Assembly: GCF_028335745.1 (NCBI RefSeq)
Contig: NZ_CP116477.1
Location: forward strand, 1,736,001-1,800,000
Source of the DNA: Pectobacterium sp. A5351
GTDB lineage: Bacteria; Pseudomonadota; Gammaproteobacteria; Enterobacterales; Enterobacteriaceae
Length of the DNA stretch: 64,000 bases
Direction of reading: 5' to 3'
Shown here: piece after piece, positions 55,433 to 64,000 of the stretch
Layout: every line of letters starts with the position of its first letter
Numbering within the stretch: the stretch's first letter is position 1
The notes under the pieces: generated by a model
What the model saw: only the letters and a program-made list of their open reading frames with translations
Told to the model about the DNA's origin: nothing
Databases searched by the model: none
Translations under genes and position numbers: made by a program

Positions 55433-56041
55433 ATGAAGTTATTATATGAAGCTATCTCTATGACTTCTCGTATTCTTGGATTCACCTATTTTTATAATCC
55501 ATCCCATAATAGCGAAATTATAGAGTATTTTACCGAAAATATTTGGCTTGAAGAGTGGCCTTATGGCACGGTTAATGAAAAAAAAGAAATTAATGTATTT
55601 TTCAATCAGAAAAATTTCGAGAATGAATCAATTGAACAGGCTTATAAAAGGCTTTTTGTAGGCCCTGAACTACTGGCTGCTCCACCATGGGGGTCTGTTT
55701 ATCTTGATCAGGAAAATGTTTTGTTTGGGTGGTCAACAATAGAGCTTCGAAACTGGATGCATGAAAATAATATCGAGAATTTATTATTATGTTCAGAACC
55801 AGAAGACCATTTTGGATTAATGCTGATGCTGGTTTCCTGGGTTGCTGAAAATAACCCTAATAAATTAAATGAATTATTAAATGAGCATTTATTACCATGG
55901 GGTTCAAGATACCTTGAAAAGCTATTTGCATGTAGCGATTTCCCTTTTTACGAGGGTATTGCTATATTAACTAAACTCACTCTTAAATCATGGCAAGAAG
56001 ATCTGAATTTACAACCTGCGAAAAAAGAATTGTTTTTTTGA
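55433..56041 (+). CDS. dmsD: Tat proofreading chaperone for DmsA
   Basis: TorD/DmsD-family chaperone that binds the DmsA twin-arginine signal during cofactor insertion. 202 aa (E. coli 204). Seen: the family motif LFVGPELLAAPPWGSVYLDQE and EPEDHFGLMLMLVSWVAE. It follows dmsC by 80 bases in the same direction, so the cluster carries its own maturation factor. Confidence 0.88.
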   Translation: MKLLYEAISMTSRILGFTYFYNPSHNSEIIEYFTENIWLEEWPYGTVNEKKEINVFFNQKNFENESIEQAYKRLFVGPELLAAPPWGSVYLDQENVLFGWSTIELRNWMHENNIENLLLCSEPEDHFGLMLMLVSWVAENNPNKLNELLNEHLLPWGSRYLEKLFACSDFPFYEGIAILTKLTLKSWQEDLNLQPAKKELFF

Positions 56042-56169
56042 AACGTCATGTTAGCCATTTTTGACTTGTTATCAGTGTTTACATTTTCCATTGCATAAAA
56101 ATTTTTTATGGTTTGAAAATAAATTATATATACTCGTTATACATTGGGTTGCATGTGCTTTATCTATGT

Positions 56170-56290
56170 TCAGTTACCCGAATAAATTACCTGAGTAAAC
56201 TCATTGGGGTAAAATAGGAGGCACGATGCCTCTTACACGAGACCAGCCAACGGCTGGTCAAGTTCGTCAGGAAAAAATTCGTCCTTATCT
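56170..56290 (-). repeat. Degenerate extended-type ERIC element
   Basis: The reverse complement reads GACGAACTTGACCAGCCGTTGGCTGG, then GAGGCATCGTGCCTC, AATGAGTTTACTCAGGTAA and TTCGGGTAACTG. These align block by block with the inner part of the extended ERIC copy at 57740-58015. Both ends are worn away. Confidence 0.6.
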
Positions 56291-56775
56291 TATCACATTA
56301 CGATGAGTATGACTGAGTATTATTCTGCTCTATGTTATTAAAAAAATTAACACTTTTCCTCTGCTAGAGTTATTTAGTGAGCGAAATATACATGACTAAT
56401 AATATCGAAGATATAAGAATATTTTTTGCCGATTTTGATTGAGTTTCAGTCACCTGACCTTTACTAATGTTCTGTTTTTCATGATAAGTACGTTATGTGT
56501 AAGGTTTATCTATGGTTTTTTTATTCGGCAACATACCTGAATGAGATAATATTTCTGAACTCCCTTCCTTTTTTATATATTTTCAGCGGTGAGATTATCT
56601 TATAGGATGTCATTTTACCTCAATCTTATTTATCGGTGCCCCTTCGACAAAAACATATGTTTTTCATTATGTTAGATAGGGTTAATGCAATGAAAAAATT
56701 TTCTTCCGAGTATCCGCTTCGGTAATGTGCGTCATCGTGCGAATGTTTTTGTAGCGGTGCGAAGTTTCCTTCTTC

Positions 56776-56791
56776 TATACCTTTAGGTATA
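56776..56791. promoter_or_regulatory. 16-bp palindrome upstream of the isomerase gene
   Basis: TATACCT-TT-AGGTATA is a perfect 7-2-7 inverted repeat, 58 bases before the isomerase-like gene. It is a candidate operator for the XRE-type regulator encoded at 58079-58945. Confidence 0.45.
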
Positions 56792-56849
56792 TAGCAGAGA
56801 ATAATAATGCGGCAGACACATTACTGACAAGGTGATAAGAGGAGTCTAT

Positions 56850-57734
56850 ATGAATAACGAGAGAAATATCCTGACGCTTAATACTACGGTATCTAAATAC
56901 TCTACCCTAATGATGGAGTTGGATATTGCTCGAAACGCCGGATATCGCTCCATTGAAATTATCAGTAGCAAAGTATGGGATTATCTGGATGCTGGGCACT
57001 CTCAGTTTGAGTTGAAGCAGGCTCTCGATGGCTTTGTTGTTCAGGGAATTGGTGCCTTGTTGGATATTGAGCGTCAGGGGGATGATGCGAAAAAACTGTT
57101 TAAAGATGCTGAAGAGCTATTCCAGCTTGCCCATGTTATAGATGCTAAAGGTGTTCAAATTGTCACGGGACCATTAGATGTCAATGCCGTCATCAGGTAT
57201 AAAAATAATAGGTCAACATCTGAATACACGGGGCTGTTGTCATCATCACTTGATGAACAAATTGCACTAACAGCGAAGAACTTACGTGCATTAGCCGATC
57301 TGGCTCAACAATTTGGACTACTTATCTATTTTGAAGCACTTTCCTGGACCCCTCTTAATACATTGGCTAAGCAGGTACGGCTGCTAGAGCAAACATCTCG
57401 TGATAATGTGAAAATGGTCATTGACTATTGGCATTGCTATACGTCCGGCGATACACCAGAAACGTTGGCTAAACTGGATAAACAGTGGATTTATGGCGTA
57501 CATGTCTGCGATTCATTAGCGTATGACGGCGGTATCCCCGATGAAGTCGTGCTGAGAGATGTGTCAACGGGACAAGGTGTGTTGGATCTTGTGGCGTGGA
57601 CCGATGCTGTTAAAGCGACAGGCTATGATCATTGGTGGAGCAGTGAGACGTTTTGTCGAAAACAGCAGCAGCAAAACAGTTATCACGTTGCTAAACAATT
57701 AAAAGCTCAGCTAGCCGCGTTGATAGCATCATAG
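56850..57734 (+). CDS. Sugar phosphate isomerase/epimerase-like TIM-barrel enzyme
   Basis: Xylose-isomerase-like TIM barrel (AP endonuclease 2 superfamily, which includes IolE and hydroxypyruvate isomerase). 294 aa from ATG 56850 with AGAGGAG upstream. The metal-binding residues expected of the family are seen: Glu in LLIYFEALSW, Asp/His in MVIDYWHCY, His in GVHVCDSLAYDGG and Glu in WWSSETFCRK. The reaction is not predictable. Being next to a ThDP enzyme and a carbohydrate ABC importer, it probably acts on an imported sugar, cyclitol or their oxidised forms (inference). An ERIC element follows its stop by 5 bases. Confidence 0.82.
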   Translation: MNNERNILTLNTTVSKYSTLMMELDIARNAGYRSIEIISSKVWDYLDAGHSQFELKQALDGFVVQGIGALLDIERQGDDAKKLFKDAEELFQLAHVIDAKGVQIVTGPLDVNAVIRYKNNRSTSEYTGLLSSSLDEQIALTAKNLRALADLAQQFGLLIYFEALSWTPLNTLAKQVRLLEQTSRDNVKMVIDYWHCYTSGDTPETLAKLDKQWIYGVHVCDSLAYDGGIPDEVVLRDVSTGQGVLDLVAWTDAVKATGYDHWWSSETFCRKQQQQNSYHVAKQLKAQLAALIAS

Positions 57735-57739
57735 GCATC

Positions 57740-58015
<276 letters not shown>

Positions 58016-58025
58016 TATAGGATTA

Positions 58026-58059
58026 GGAGAAGAGTGCAAATACAGGCGAACTCTTCTCC
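58026..58059. terminator. Hairpin between convergent genes
   Basis: GGAGAAGAGT pairs perfectly with ACTCTTCTCC (58050-58059), just after the stop of the minus-strand regulator. It lacks a clear T tract on either side. Confidence 0.45.
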
Positions 58060-58078
58060 TTGCTCATAGGAAGGGAGC

Positions 58079-58945
58079 TTAACCTTCTCCTCCCCAAACC
58101 GTCGTGGAATTGTCGCCCGTCATATATTCTCGAACTTCAAGTGGCAGCGACTGATCGCTGGGTAATAGTACGGTGGCATTACGCAAATGCTGTTTTTTAA
58201 TCATGCCTTTATCAGAGAATCCCAATGCCATTCTGGTTGAAAACGGTTGTCTGAAAGAAGAGGATGCGACACCGCTCACCGTACCATAAAGAAAACGAAT
58301 TGGTCTTCTGTGTTGCGGAGTTAAAATTGAAAAGGTGATCTCATTGCGTTGTTTTCCTTCAAAATCCACCATGAAAATACGGTCGCCCAATAAAAAGCAG
58401 AAGCCATGATAGTTGAATGAATAACCAATTTTTCCACTACCATCGAGCAGTGGAAAACGTTCAATCGTGACGTATTGCACCATCGAGTCTGATCTGTAGA
58501 GACAGGTGACAGAACGCAGAATTCTTCCCTTATAGATAGAAGAGTTATGATAGCGGTAATAAACGCCAAGATAGTCTTCCAGATAATCAGGGGTGCTTTT
58601 AGCTAATTGCAGAAAATCGGTAAACTGTGACGATGAACGTAAACTCATCGGCATCTCGTTTTCAAACCCTTCGTAAAACTTCTTGAAATCTGACGGTGAA
58701 CGGAATAGATCGTCGACTTCCATCATGAAGTATCTGCCGATCTTTTGTAGTACTTTCTGAGAAGGAATATGCTGTCCAGCCAGGTATTTATTGAACTGCT
58801 GACGGTTGACGTCCACTTTACGACATAAGTCGGCAACTGACCGGCAGGATTCGACCAGCACAATCAAATTTTTTTGCAGGTTATCCTGAAGTTCATTTCT
58901 GAACTGGAAGCGACTGGTTGGATTAATATCGACAACTAATGACAT
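58079..58945 (-). CDS. XRE-type DNA-binding regulator with unknown sensor domain
   Basis: 288 aa. The N-terminal helix-turn-helix (about residues 25-75: CRSVADLCRKVDVNRQQFNKYLAGQHIPSQ-type XRE motif, read as VADLCRKVDVNRQQFNKYL then GQHIPSQKVLQKIGRYF) resembles the Cro/C1 fold. The remaining 200 residues form a domain I cannot name, with FYEGFENEMPMSL, YHGFCFLLGDRIFMVDFEGKQ and FLYGTVSGVASSS, probably a ligand-sensing barrel. It lies between the isomerase and the ThDP-enzyme genes, reading opposite to both, so it is the likely local regulator. Confidence 0.8.
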   Translation of the reverse strand: MSLVVDINPTSRFQFRNELQDNLQKNLIVLVESCRSVADLCRKVDVNRQQFNKYLAGQHIPSQKVLQKIGRYFMMEVDDLFRSPSDFKKFYEGFENEMPMSLRSSSQFTDFLQLAKSTPDYLEDYLGVYYRYHNSSIYKGRILRSVTCLYRSDSMVQYVTIERFPLLDGSGKIGYSFNYHGFCFLLGDRIFMVDFEGKQRNEITFSILTPQHRRPIRFLYGTVSGVASSSFRQPFSTRMALGFSDKGMIKKQHLRNATVLLPSDQSLPLEVREYMTGDNSTTVWGGEG

Positions 58946-59594
58946 TCAATAGCCTCCTGTGGGACTTATCTTTCACAACGGTATCGGACTGCACTAAGGC
59001 CAGAGATCACCGAAGCGGGACTTTTGTATAACAAGCAAAGCAATAAGGGTGCCAAGGTTCCATAACGCCGTATTTCGCCGCCCTTAGTCATATGCTTTAG
59101 CGCTGTGATGGTTATATCGTTACGTTTTTGCATAAAAAGAGTGCTTTTGGGGGACACTTGCATCGCTATGGTGCATTCAAATGATCGTTACCGCGTTAAA
59201 ATGCTGTGTGGTATTTAACAGATAGTTTACATGTCATCAGAGATATGTCTCTTCGCGACATCACATAATTGATAATAAATAGCAATGTTTGTTAACTTCA
59301 CTGAATCACATGTAATGTAACTTATTGAAAAATAATATTTTATATTTTATTTTTTTCTCATATTCAAATATTCATCAAAAATTAGAAAAAATGACATAAA
59401 AAATTAAAGAGGGAAAATCTTTATTTTACAATGTGTTATTTGGTTTTGCTGGTATGGCTGCGTCATTATGCGTCGTTTTTGTTCTCACTGCGAAATTGAG
59501 GGTTCTGTATCTATCACGAATATTAACTTCTATAACTAGTCACTAACGTTGTGATGACAATATCCTTATCTGGGTATGGTGCAAGGGGAACGTG
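58946..59594. other. 649-base gap before the ThDP-enzyme gene
   Basis: Divergent promoter region of the XRE regulator and the catabolic/transport genes. It is very AT-rich from 59330 to 59430. I saw no gene and no clear operator; the TATACCT/AGGTATA palindrome found before the isomerase gene is not repeated here. Confidence 0.5.
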
Positions 59595-61331
59595 ATGAAA
59601 CTAAATTGCAGTCAAGTTGTTGCAAAAATGCTGAAAAATCATGGCGTGCATTACGTGGCTGGCATCATGGACCAACAATTACATGAGTTGGTGAAGTCAC
59701 TCTCTGGCGCTGATGTTCCCTTTATTCAGGTGATGCAAGAACAAAGCGCAGTTCTGGTCGCAGATGGCTATTTTCGTGCTTGTGGTAGACCTATGGCGGT
59801 TTTTTTGCCAACAACATCAGGGGTATCAAAAGCGCTGGGTAGTATCGCCACAGCATATACCGACTCATCAGCAATCCTGATTTTCAGTGGGGGATATTTA
59901 TCACCGCCACTACAACAGAGCGGTAATGCTCATTCTGGTTGGTATGCTACCGTCACGCATCACGGCGTGAGTAAAGCTCAGTTAAGTGTTTCTAACCCCG
60001 ATGAAATTTGGGAAACCATGAAACATGCGATGACCCTCATGTTGCAGGGACGGCCTGGGCCCGTGATTATTGACATTCCTCATACGGTTCAGATCAGTGA
60101 AATAACCAGCAAAAGCGAAACCATTCAGATTAACCGGGCAAAAAACCCTAGTAGTCCGAAAAATGAAGCGATCGAACAGGCCGTTCTGTTGTTGCAGAAA
60201 GCCAGACGTCCTCTGATCATCGTGGGAGGTGGCATGAATGTTTCCAATGCAACAGATGCATTGGTGACATTTGCTGAAAAATTGAGTATTCCGGTTGTGA
60301 ATACGATGAATGGAAAAGGCGCATTTCCTGAGGATCATGTCTTATGTGGCGGCCCTATCGGACGTAATGGTAGTACTTGCGGTAATCATTTCTTGTCAAC
60401 GGCAGATGTGGTGCTCTCGATAGGAAGTCGTCTGGAAAACTCTCTGCACTTTACGCCTAAACCCTTAGCTCAGGTACAACTGATTCAAATCGACATTGAT
60501 CGACAAGAAATAGGTAGAGATCGTCAGGTTGATATTGGCATCGTTGCGGATGCGAAAAGCGCGTTATCCGCAATGAATAGGGTAGTGTCTACTTTATATT
60601 GTGATGTGATAAGCCTTGAAAGAAAAGCGTATCGCAAAGAAGTGCTAACAATGCGGAAGGCGTGGGTGAATCATCTGGCCGAATGCTATCAGATCGATAC
60701 GTCGCCTTTTACTGTACAGCGTTCCTTAGCCGAATTAAGACGTATTACAGAACAAGATGCGATTGTTATTGTGGGGCCAGGATATATTCAGAAAGCCGTT
60801 TATCAACTCTTTCCCGTTTATTTACCTCGAACCCATATTACATCGAGAAAATTTGCTCCCAAAGGGTGGGCAATACCTGCTGCTATTGGTGCTAAACTTG
60901 CTATGCCTGCGCGACAGGTCATTTGTTTGATCTCCGAATCTGATTTTATGCAATCAATGCAAGAGTTGGCTGTTTGTGTCATGCATACTATTCCTGTCGT
61001 ATTTCTTGTTTTTAGTCATAGTCATTCAGAAAAAAATAAAAATACGAATATAGGAGAGGAGACTTTCAATGAACAACTGACTATGCCTGATGGGAAACCT
61101 TATGCGCCTGATTATACTGACATCGCGAGGAGTTTTGGCCTTGATGCATGGAGGGTTGAGCATGCATCACAATTAAACAAGATACTGACTAAAGCAGTTA
61201 ATTTCCCCGGACCGTCTCTGGTTGAAATAGTAACAGCTTTAGATGGGGAAAATGCATCGATTGAACATAATAATTCATTTCCAGCTTCTGCTTATCTCAG
61301 CAACGAGTCTGAATTGACATTTGATGATTGA
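59595..61331 (+). CDS. Acetolactate-synthase-like thiamine diphosphate enzyme with altered cofactor motif
   Basis: 578 aa from ATG 59595 (AAGGGGA upstream; GTG 59592 is in frame). Three ThDP-family domains: N-terminal Pyr domain with the catalytic Glu49 in VMQEQSAVLVADGYFRACG, central domain (LIIVGGGMNVSNATDALVTFAEKL), and C-terminal PP domain (about 370-550). The normal GDG...NN metal/diphosphate motif is replaced by Ser447-Glu448-Ser449 and Ser474-His475 (ISESDFMQSMQEL, FLVFSHSHSEKN). Similar overall to IlvB, IolD and glyoxylate carboligase, but no assignment is safe. It heads the ABC-transporter genes. Confidence 0.82.
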   Translation: MKLNCSQVVAKMLKNHGVHYVAGIMDQQLHELVKSLSGADVPFIQVMQEQSAVLVADGYFRACGRPMAVFLPTTSGVSKALGSIATAYTDSSAILIFSGGYLSPPLQQSGNAHSGWYATVTHHGVSKAQLSVSNPDEIWETMKHAMTLMLQGRPGPVIIDIPHTVQISEITSKSETIQINRAKNPSSPKNEAIEQAVLLLQKARRPLIIVGGGMNVSNATDALVTFAEKLSIPVVNTMNGKGAFPEDHVLCGGPIGRNGSTCGNHFLSTADVVLSIGSRLENSLHFTPKPLAQVQLIQIDIDRQEIGRDRQVDIGIVADAKSALSAMNRVVSTLYCDVISLERKAYRKEVLTMRKAWVNHLAECYQIDTSPFTVQRSLAELRRITEQDAIVIVGPGYIQKAVYQLFPVYLPRTHITSRKFAPKGWAIPAAIGAKLAMPARQVICLISESDFMQSMQELAVCVMHTIPVVFLVFSHSHSEKNKNTNIGEETFNEQLTMPDGKPYAPDYTDIARSFGLDAWRVEHASQLNKILTKAVNFPGPSLVEIVTALDGENASIEHNNSFPASAYLSNESELTFDD

Positions 61332-61391
61332 AAATTAACGCCAGGAAGTTATTTTCTCTGTTGAAATAATAATATGTAAGGGGGAATATTT

Positions 61392-62357
61392 ATGGGTAAA
61401 GTTACCAAGGCAGGAGTGACATCAACTTCCGTTGATGAACAGAATAACGCTCCTGTTATAAACACCAAAAAAAACAAATCAAGCCGATTTAAGTTAAATG
61501 TTTCTATGTTGACGATCTCGCCAACGTTTATTCTTATGGCTATCTCTGTTTATGGTTTCATCGCCTGGAGTGTTGTCATTTCATTTACCAATTCTCGTTA
61601 TTTTCCTCAGTATGACTTTGTTGGTCTTTCCCAATATGAAAAGTTATGGGAAATGGATAGGTGGAATGTTGCTGTCATTAATTTAATCCTCTTCTCCGTT
61701 GCGTTTTCTTTGATATCGCTGTTACTTGGATTAATTATCGCAATTTTTCTTGACCAGAAAATACGCGCAGAAGGCACATTGCGAATGATCTATCTTTATC
61801 CTATGGCAATTTCTCTGATTGTCACAGGGATTGCCTGGAAGTGGATATTGAACCCCGGCACAGGTATTCAATATATGCTACATTCATTAGGGTTTGAGAA
61901 TGCGCGTTTTGACTGGCTTGTGGATCCAGAGATGTCGGTTTATACCTTGGTTGTTGCGGCAGTATGGCAAACTGCAGGATTTGTGATGGCGATATTTCTT
62001 GCCGGGTTGCGTGGAATAGATGGGGAAATTATTAAAGCCGCTCAGCTTGAAGGTGCGAGCGCCTTTCGGATATATACTAGAATTATTATTCCGATGTTAA
62101 GGACTTCAATGTTCACGGTTATTGTTATTCTGGTTTATCAAGGTGTTCGTTCTTTTGATCTGGTTGTTGCATTGACCAATGGCGGGCCAGGATACTCAAG
62201 TGATTTGCCTACGACATTTATGTTTAACCTTACATTTGTCCGTGGTCAGATGGCTCAAGGGTCAGCCAGTGCGGTTATGATTTTACTGGTTGTTGTTGCA
62301 ATCGTCGTTCCTTACCTGTATTCGGAGTTTAAACGTGAACACAATGATAGCCACTAA
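61392..62357 (+). CDS. Carbohydrate ABC importer permease, MalF/UgpA type
   Basis: Inner-membrane permease of the CUT1 family, 321 aa. A hydrophilic N-terminal tail of about 35 residues, then six predicted helices and the EAA loop EGASAFRIYTRIIIPMLRTS that docks to the ATPase. VALTNGGPGYSSDLPTTFMFNLTF is typical of MalF/UgpA proteins. GGGGG-type ribosome site (AAGGGGGAA) upstream. It overlaps the second permease gene by 23 bases. The substrate is unknown. Confidence 0.9.
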   Translation: MGKVTKAGVTSTSVDEQNNAPVINTKKNKSSRFKLNVSMLTISPTFILMAISVYGFIAWSVVISFTNSRYFPQYDFVGLSQYEKLWEMDRWNVAVINLILFSVAFSLISLLLGLIIAIFLDQKIRAEGTLRMIYLYPMAISLIVTGIAWKWILNPGTGIQYMLHSLGFENARFDWLVDPEMSVYTLVVAAVWQTAGFVMAIFLAGLRGIDGEIIKAAQLEGASAFRIYTRIIIPMLRTSMFTVIVILVYQGVRSFDLVVALTNGGPGYSSDLPTTFMFNLTFVRGQMAQGSASAVMILLVVVAIVVPYLYSEFKREHNDSH

Positions 62358-63252
62358 TTCTACGACGCTTAATCCGACACCGAATGTACGTTCACGACGT
62401 ATAAAAAAGCTATCAAGTCGAATTTTCGTTTATCTGATATTAATAGGGTTTGCTGCGTATTTTTTAATGCCATTTATTGTGATGTTATTAGCATCGTTCA
62501 AAAATATGAATGAGGTAAGCCACTCGTCAATATTGTCACTTCCATTGGAACCAACGTGGCAACCATGGCGAGATGCTTGGAATTCGGCCTGCTTTGGTAC
62601 GGAGTGTACAGGGTTAAAAGTTTATTATTGGAATACGCTATTAATGGTTATTCCAGCGGTTATAATTTCTACAATTATCGGGGCTATCAATGGTTATGCG
62701 TTATCGAAATTTAAATTTAAGGGTTCGAACATTATTTATGGATTGATACTGTTTGGAAGCTTTGCTCCCTTTCAGGTTATGTTGATTCCTATTGCGAAAA
62801 CATTGGCTGTGTTCGGTTTATCCAACAGTATTATCGGTTTGATTATATTACACACCGTGTATGGACTACCGATAACAACCATGTTTTTCCGGAATTATTT
62901 TGTCACGGTTCCTCAAGATTTAGTTAAAGCTGCGCAGGTTGATGGTGCTGGTTTTTGGATGATATTCAGACTGATCATGCTGCCTCTCTCCATTCCTATG
63001 ATTGTGGTGACCGTGATCTGGCAATTTACAGGGATTTGGAATGATTTTTTGTTTGGTGTTTCATTCACCAGTGGTAGCAACTCTCCGATTATGGTTGCGT
63101 TGAATAACATGGTTAACACGAGTACCGGTGCTCGGCCTTATAACATCCATATGGCGGGTGCAATATTGGCTGCTTTACCCACTCTGGTTGTTTATGTATT
63201 AGCAGGAAAATACTTTGTGCGTGGCCTTATGGCTGGCGCGGTTAAGGGGTAA
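62335..63252 (+). CDS. Carbohydrate ABC importer permease, MalG/UgpE type
   Basis: Second CUT1 permease, 305 aa from GTG 62335, chosen because GGAG lies 7 bases upstream; ATG 62344 is 16 bases from it. Six helices, EAA loop [23 protein letters not shown], and the C-terminal [16 protein letters not shown] found in MalG-like proteins. Its start lies within the first permease gene, implying coupled translation. Confidence 0.9.
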   Translation: MNTMIATNSTTLNPTPNVRSRRIKKLSSRIFVYLILIGFAAYFLMPFIVMLLASFKNMNEVSHSSILSLPLEPTWQPWRDAWNSACFGTECTGLKVYYWNTLLMVIPAVIISTIIGAINGYALSKFKFKGSNIIYGLILFGSFAPFQVMLIPIAKTLAVFGLSNSIIGLIILHTVYGLPITTMFFRNYFVTVPQDLVKAAQVDGAGFWMIFRLIMLPLSIPMIVVTVIWQFTGIWNDFLFGVSFTSGSNSPIMVALNNMVNTSTGARPYNIHMAGAILAALPTLVVYVLAGKYFVRGLMAGAVKG

Positions 63253-63257
63253 GAATC

Positions 63258-64000
63258 ATGGCGTCATTACATATTCGCAATGTAGAAAAGCATTATGGTC
63301 CGATCAAAACGCTCAAAGGTGTCAGTATTGATGCGGATGATGGTGAGTTTCTTGTTCTGTTAGGGCCGTCAGGCTGTGGAAAATCAACCCTGTTAAGCGC
63401 GATTGCTGGTTTGGCTCCGGTAAGTAGTGGCGAAATCATTATTGATGGTGTCGTCGTCAATGACATCGAAGCTGCGCATCGTGATATTGCAATGGTGTTT
63501 CAGTCATATGCACTTTACCCGACAATGACTGTGCGTAAAAACCTGACTTTCGGTATGCAGGTTCGTGGTGTTCCTCGTCGTGAACGAGAGGAAGCGGTTA
63601 AGAGAGTCGCGGCGATTTTGCAACTCGATAATCTTCTGGAAAGGAAACCATCTCAACTTTCCGGTGGTCAGCGACAGCGTGTGGCGATGGGGCGGGCAAT
63701 GGTTCGTCAGCCCAAAATATTTCTTTTTGATGAACCTCTATCTAATCTGGATGCGAAATTACGTACTGATATGCGTGCAGAGATTAAAAAATTGCATCAG
63801 CGTGAAAAAACAACGACGGTTTATGTTACGCATGATCAGATAGAAGCAATGACGTTGGCGACCAAGATCGTTGTCATGCAGGGGGGGGAGGTTAATCAGA
63901 TAGGAACGCCACAGGATATCTATGAGAATCCAGCAAATTTATTTGTGGCGAGATTTATAGGTTCTCCGGCTATGAATTGTATCCATGGGATTTTGAACAA
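63258..64000 (+). CDS. Carbohydrate ABC importer ATPase (UgpC/MalK type), 3' end outside the window
   Basis: Starts at ATG 63258, 5 bases after the second permease, and runs open to the window edge (247 codons seen, of about 360 expected). Walker [18 protein letters not shown]-loop [13 protein letters not shown], signature [19 protein letters not shown], Walker [17 protein letters not shown] and switch [13 protein letters not shown] are all present. The C-terminal regulatory domain is only begun. The substrate-binding protein gene is not in the window and probably follows. Confidence 0.92.
   Translation, partial: MASLHIRNVEKHYGPIKTLKGVSIDADDGEFLVLLGPSGCGKSTLLSAIAGLAPVSSGEIIIDGVVVNDIEAAHRDIAMVFQSYALYPTMTVRKNLTFGMQVRGVPRREREEAVKRVAAILQLDNLLERKPSQLSGGQRQRVAMGRAMVRQPKIFLFDEPLSNLDAKLRTDMRAEIKKLHQREKTTTVYVTHDQIEAMTLATKIVVMQGGEVNQIGTPQDIYENPANLFVARFIGSPAMNCIHGILN

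Larger units (their letters stand above)
56042..56849. other. 808-base AT-rich gap after dmsD
   Basis: No protein gene seen. It contains a decayed ERIC-like element (about 56170-56290) and a 16-bp palindrome at 56776-56791. A 16-codon frame at 56392-56442 was noted but cannot be supported as a gene. Confidence 0.5.

Noticed and set aside
56392..56442. 16-codon frame starting MTNNIEDIRIFF
   Set aside because: It is too short, with a poor ribosome site; it could equally be a gene remnant or chance.

Overview
The window is a chromosomal segment of a soft-rot enterobacterium, most likely Pectobacterium. The left 50 kb follows the Escherichia coli ydi/suf order (btuCED-nlpC-ydiV-selO, aroH-ppsR-ppsA, ydiK-ydiJ-menI-sufABCDSE-ldtE-lpp-pykF). 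The proteins are close to but distinct from E. coli, ERIC repeats are present, and a beta-glucoside operon of the plant-associated type lies beside pykF. The genus is inferred from gene order and protein recall, not from a search.

Layout. 1-10.8 kb: nagK, cobB, a small Fur-site ORF, a Crp/Fnr regulator divergent from a methyltransferase, the vitamin B12 importer genes btuC and btuD with btuE between them, nlpC, lplA (not at this place in E. coli), ydiV and selO. 10.8-14.5 kb: hmuSTUV haem uptake behind a Fur box, without a receptor gene next to it. 14.6-22.6 kb: aroH, ppsR, ppsA, an apbE-like gene, the small RNA rprA with an RcsB box, and ydiK. 22.9-33.1 kb: ydiJ-menI, a Fur-box gene of unknown function, and the suf iron-sulfur assembly operon. 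33.4-36.6 kb: ldtE, lpp, pykF. 37.2-45.1 kb: bglG-bglF-bglB-bglH-esterase, with two BglG-type antiterminator/terminator pairs and an ERIC element in the leader of bglF.

45.1-50.6 kb is a graveyard of anaerobic nitrate/nitrite respiration. The 5' end of nrfA, broken by a 13-C tract, is joined head-on to a 3'-truncated and twice-frameshifted napA. napF carries a frameshifting 10-bp duplication. narQ has lost most of its sensor domain and has an amber codon. napD and narP still read through. Immediately after comes an intact, AT-rich dmsABC-dmsD cluster (51.4-56.0 kb) for DMSO/N-oxide respiration.

56.8-64.0 kb holds the least familiar part: a xylose-isomerase-like TIM-barrel enzyme, a divergently placed XRE-type regulator, a thiamine-diphosphate enzyme of the acetolactate-synthase family whose GDG...NN cofactor motif is altered, and a carbohydrate ABC importer (two permeases and an ATPase that runs off the end). 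It looks like a catabolic island for an unidentified sugar, cyclitol or opine-like compound. No tRNA, rRNA, CRISPR array or complete insertion sequence was seen.
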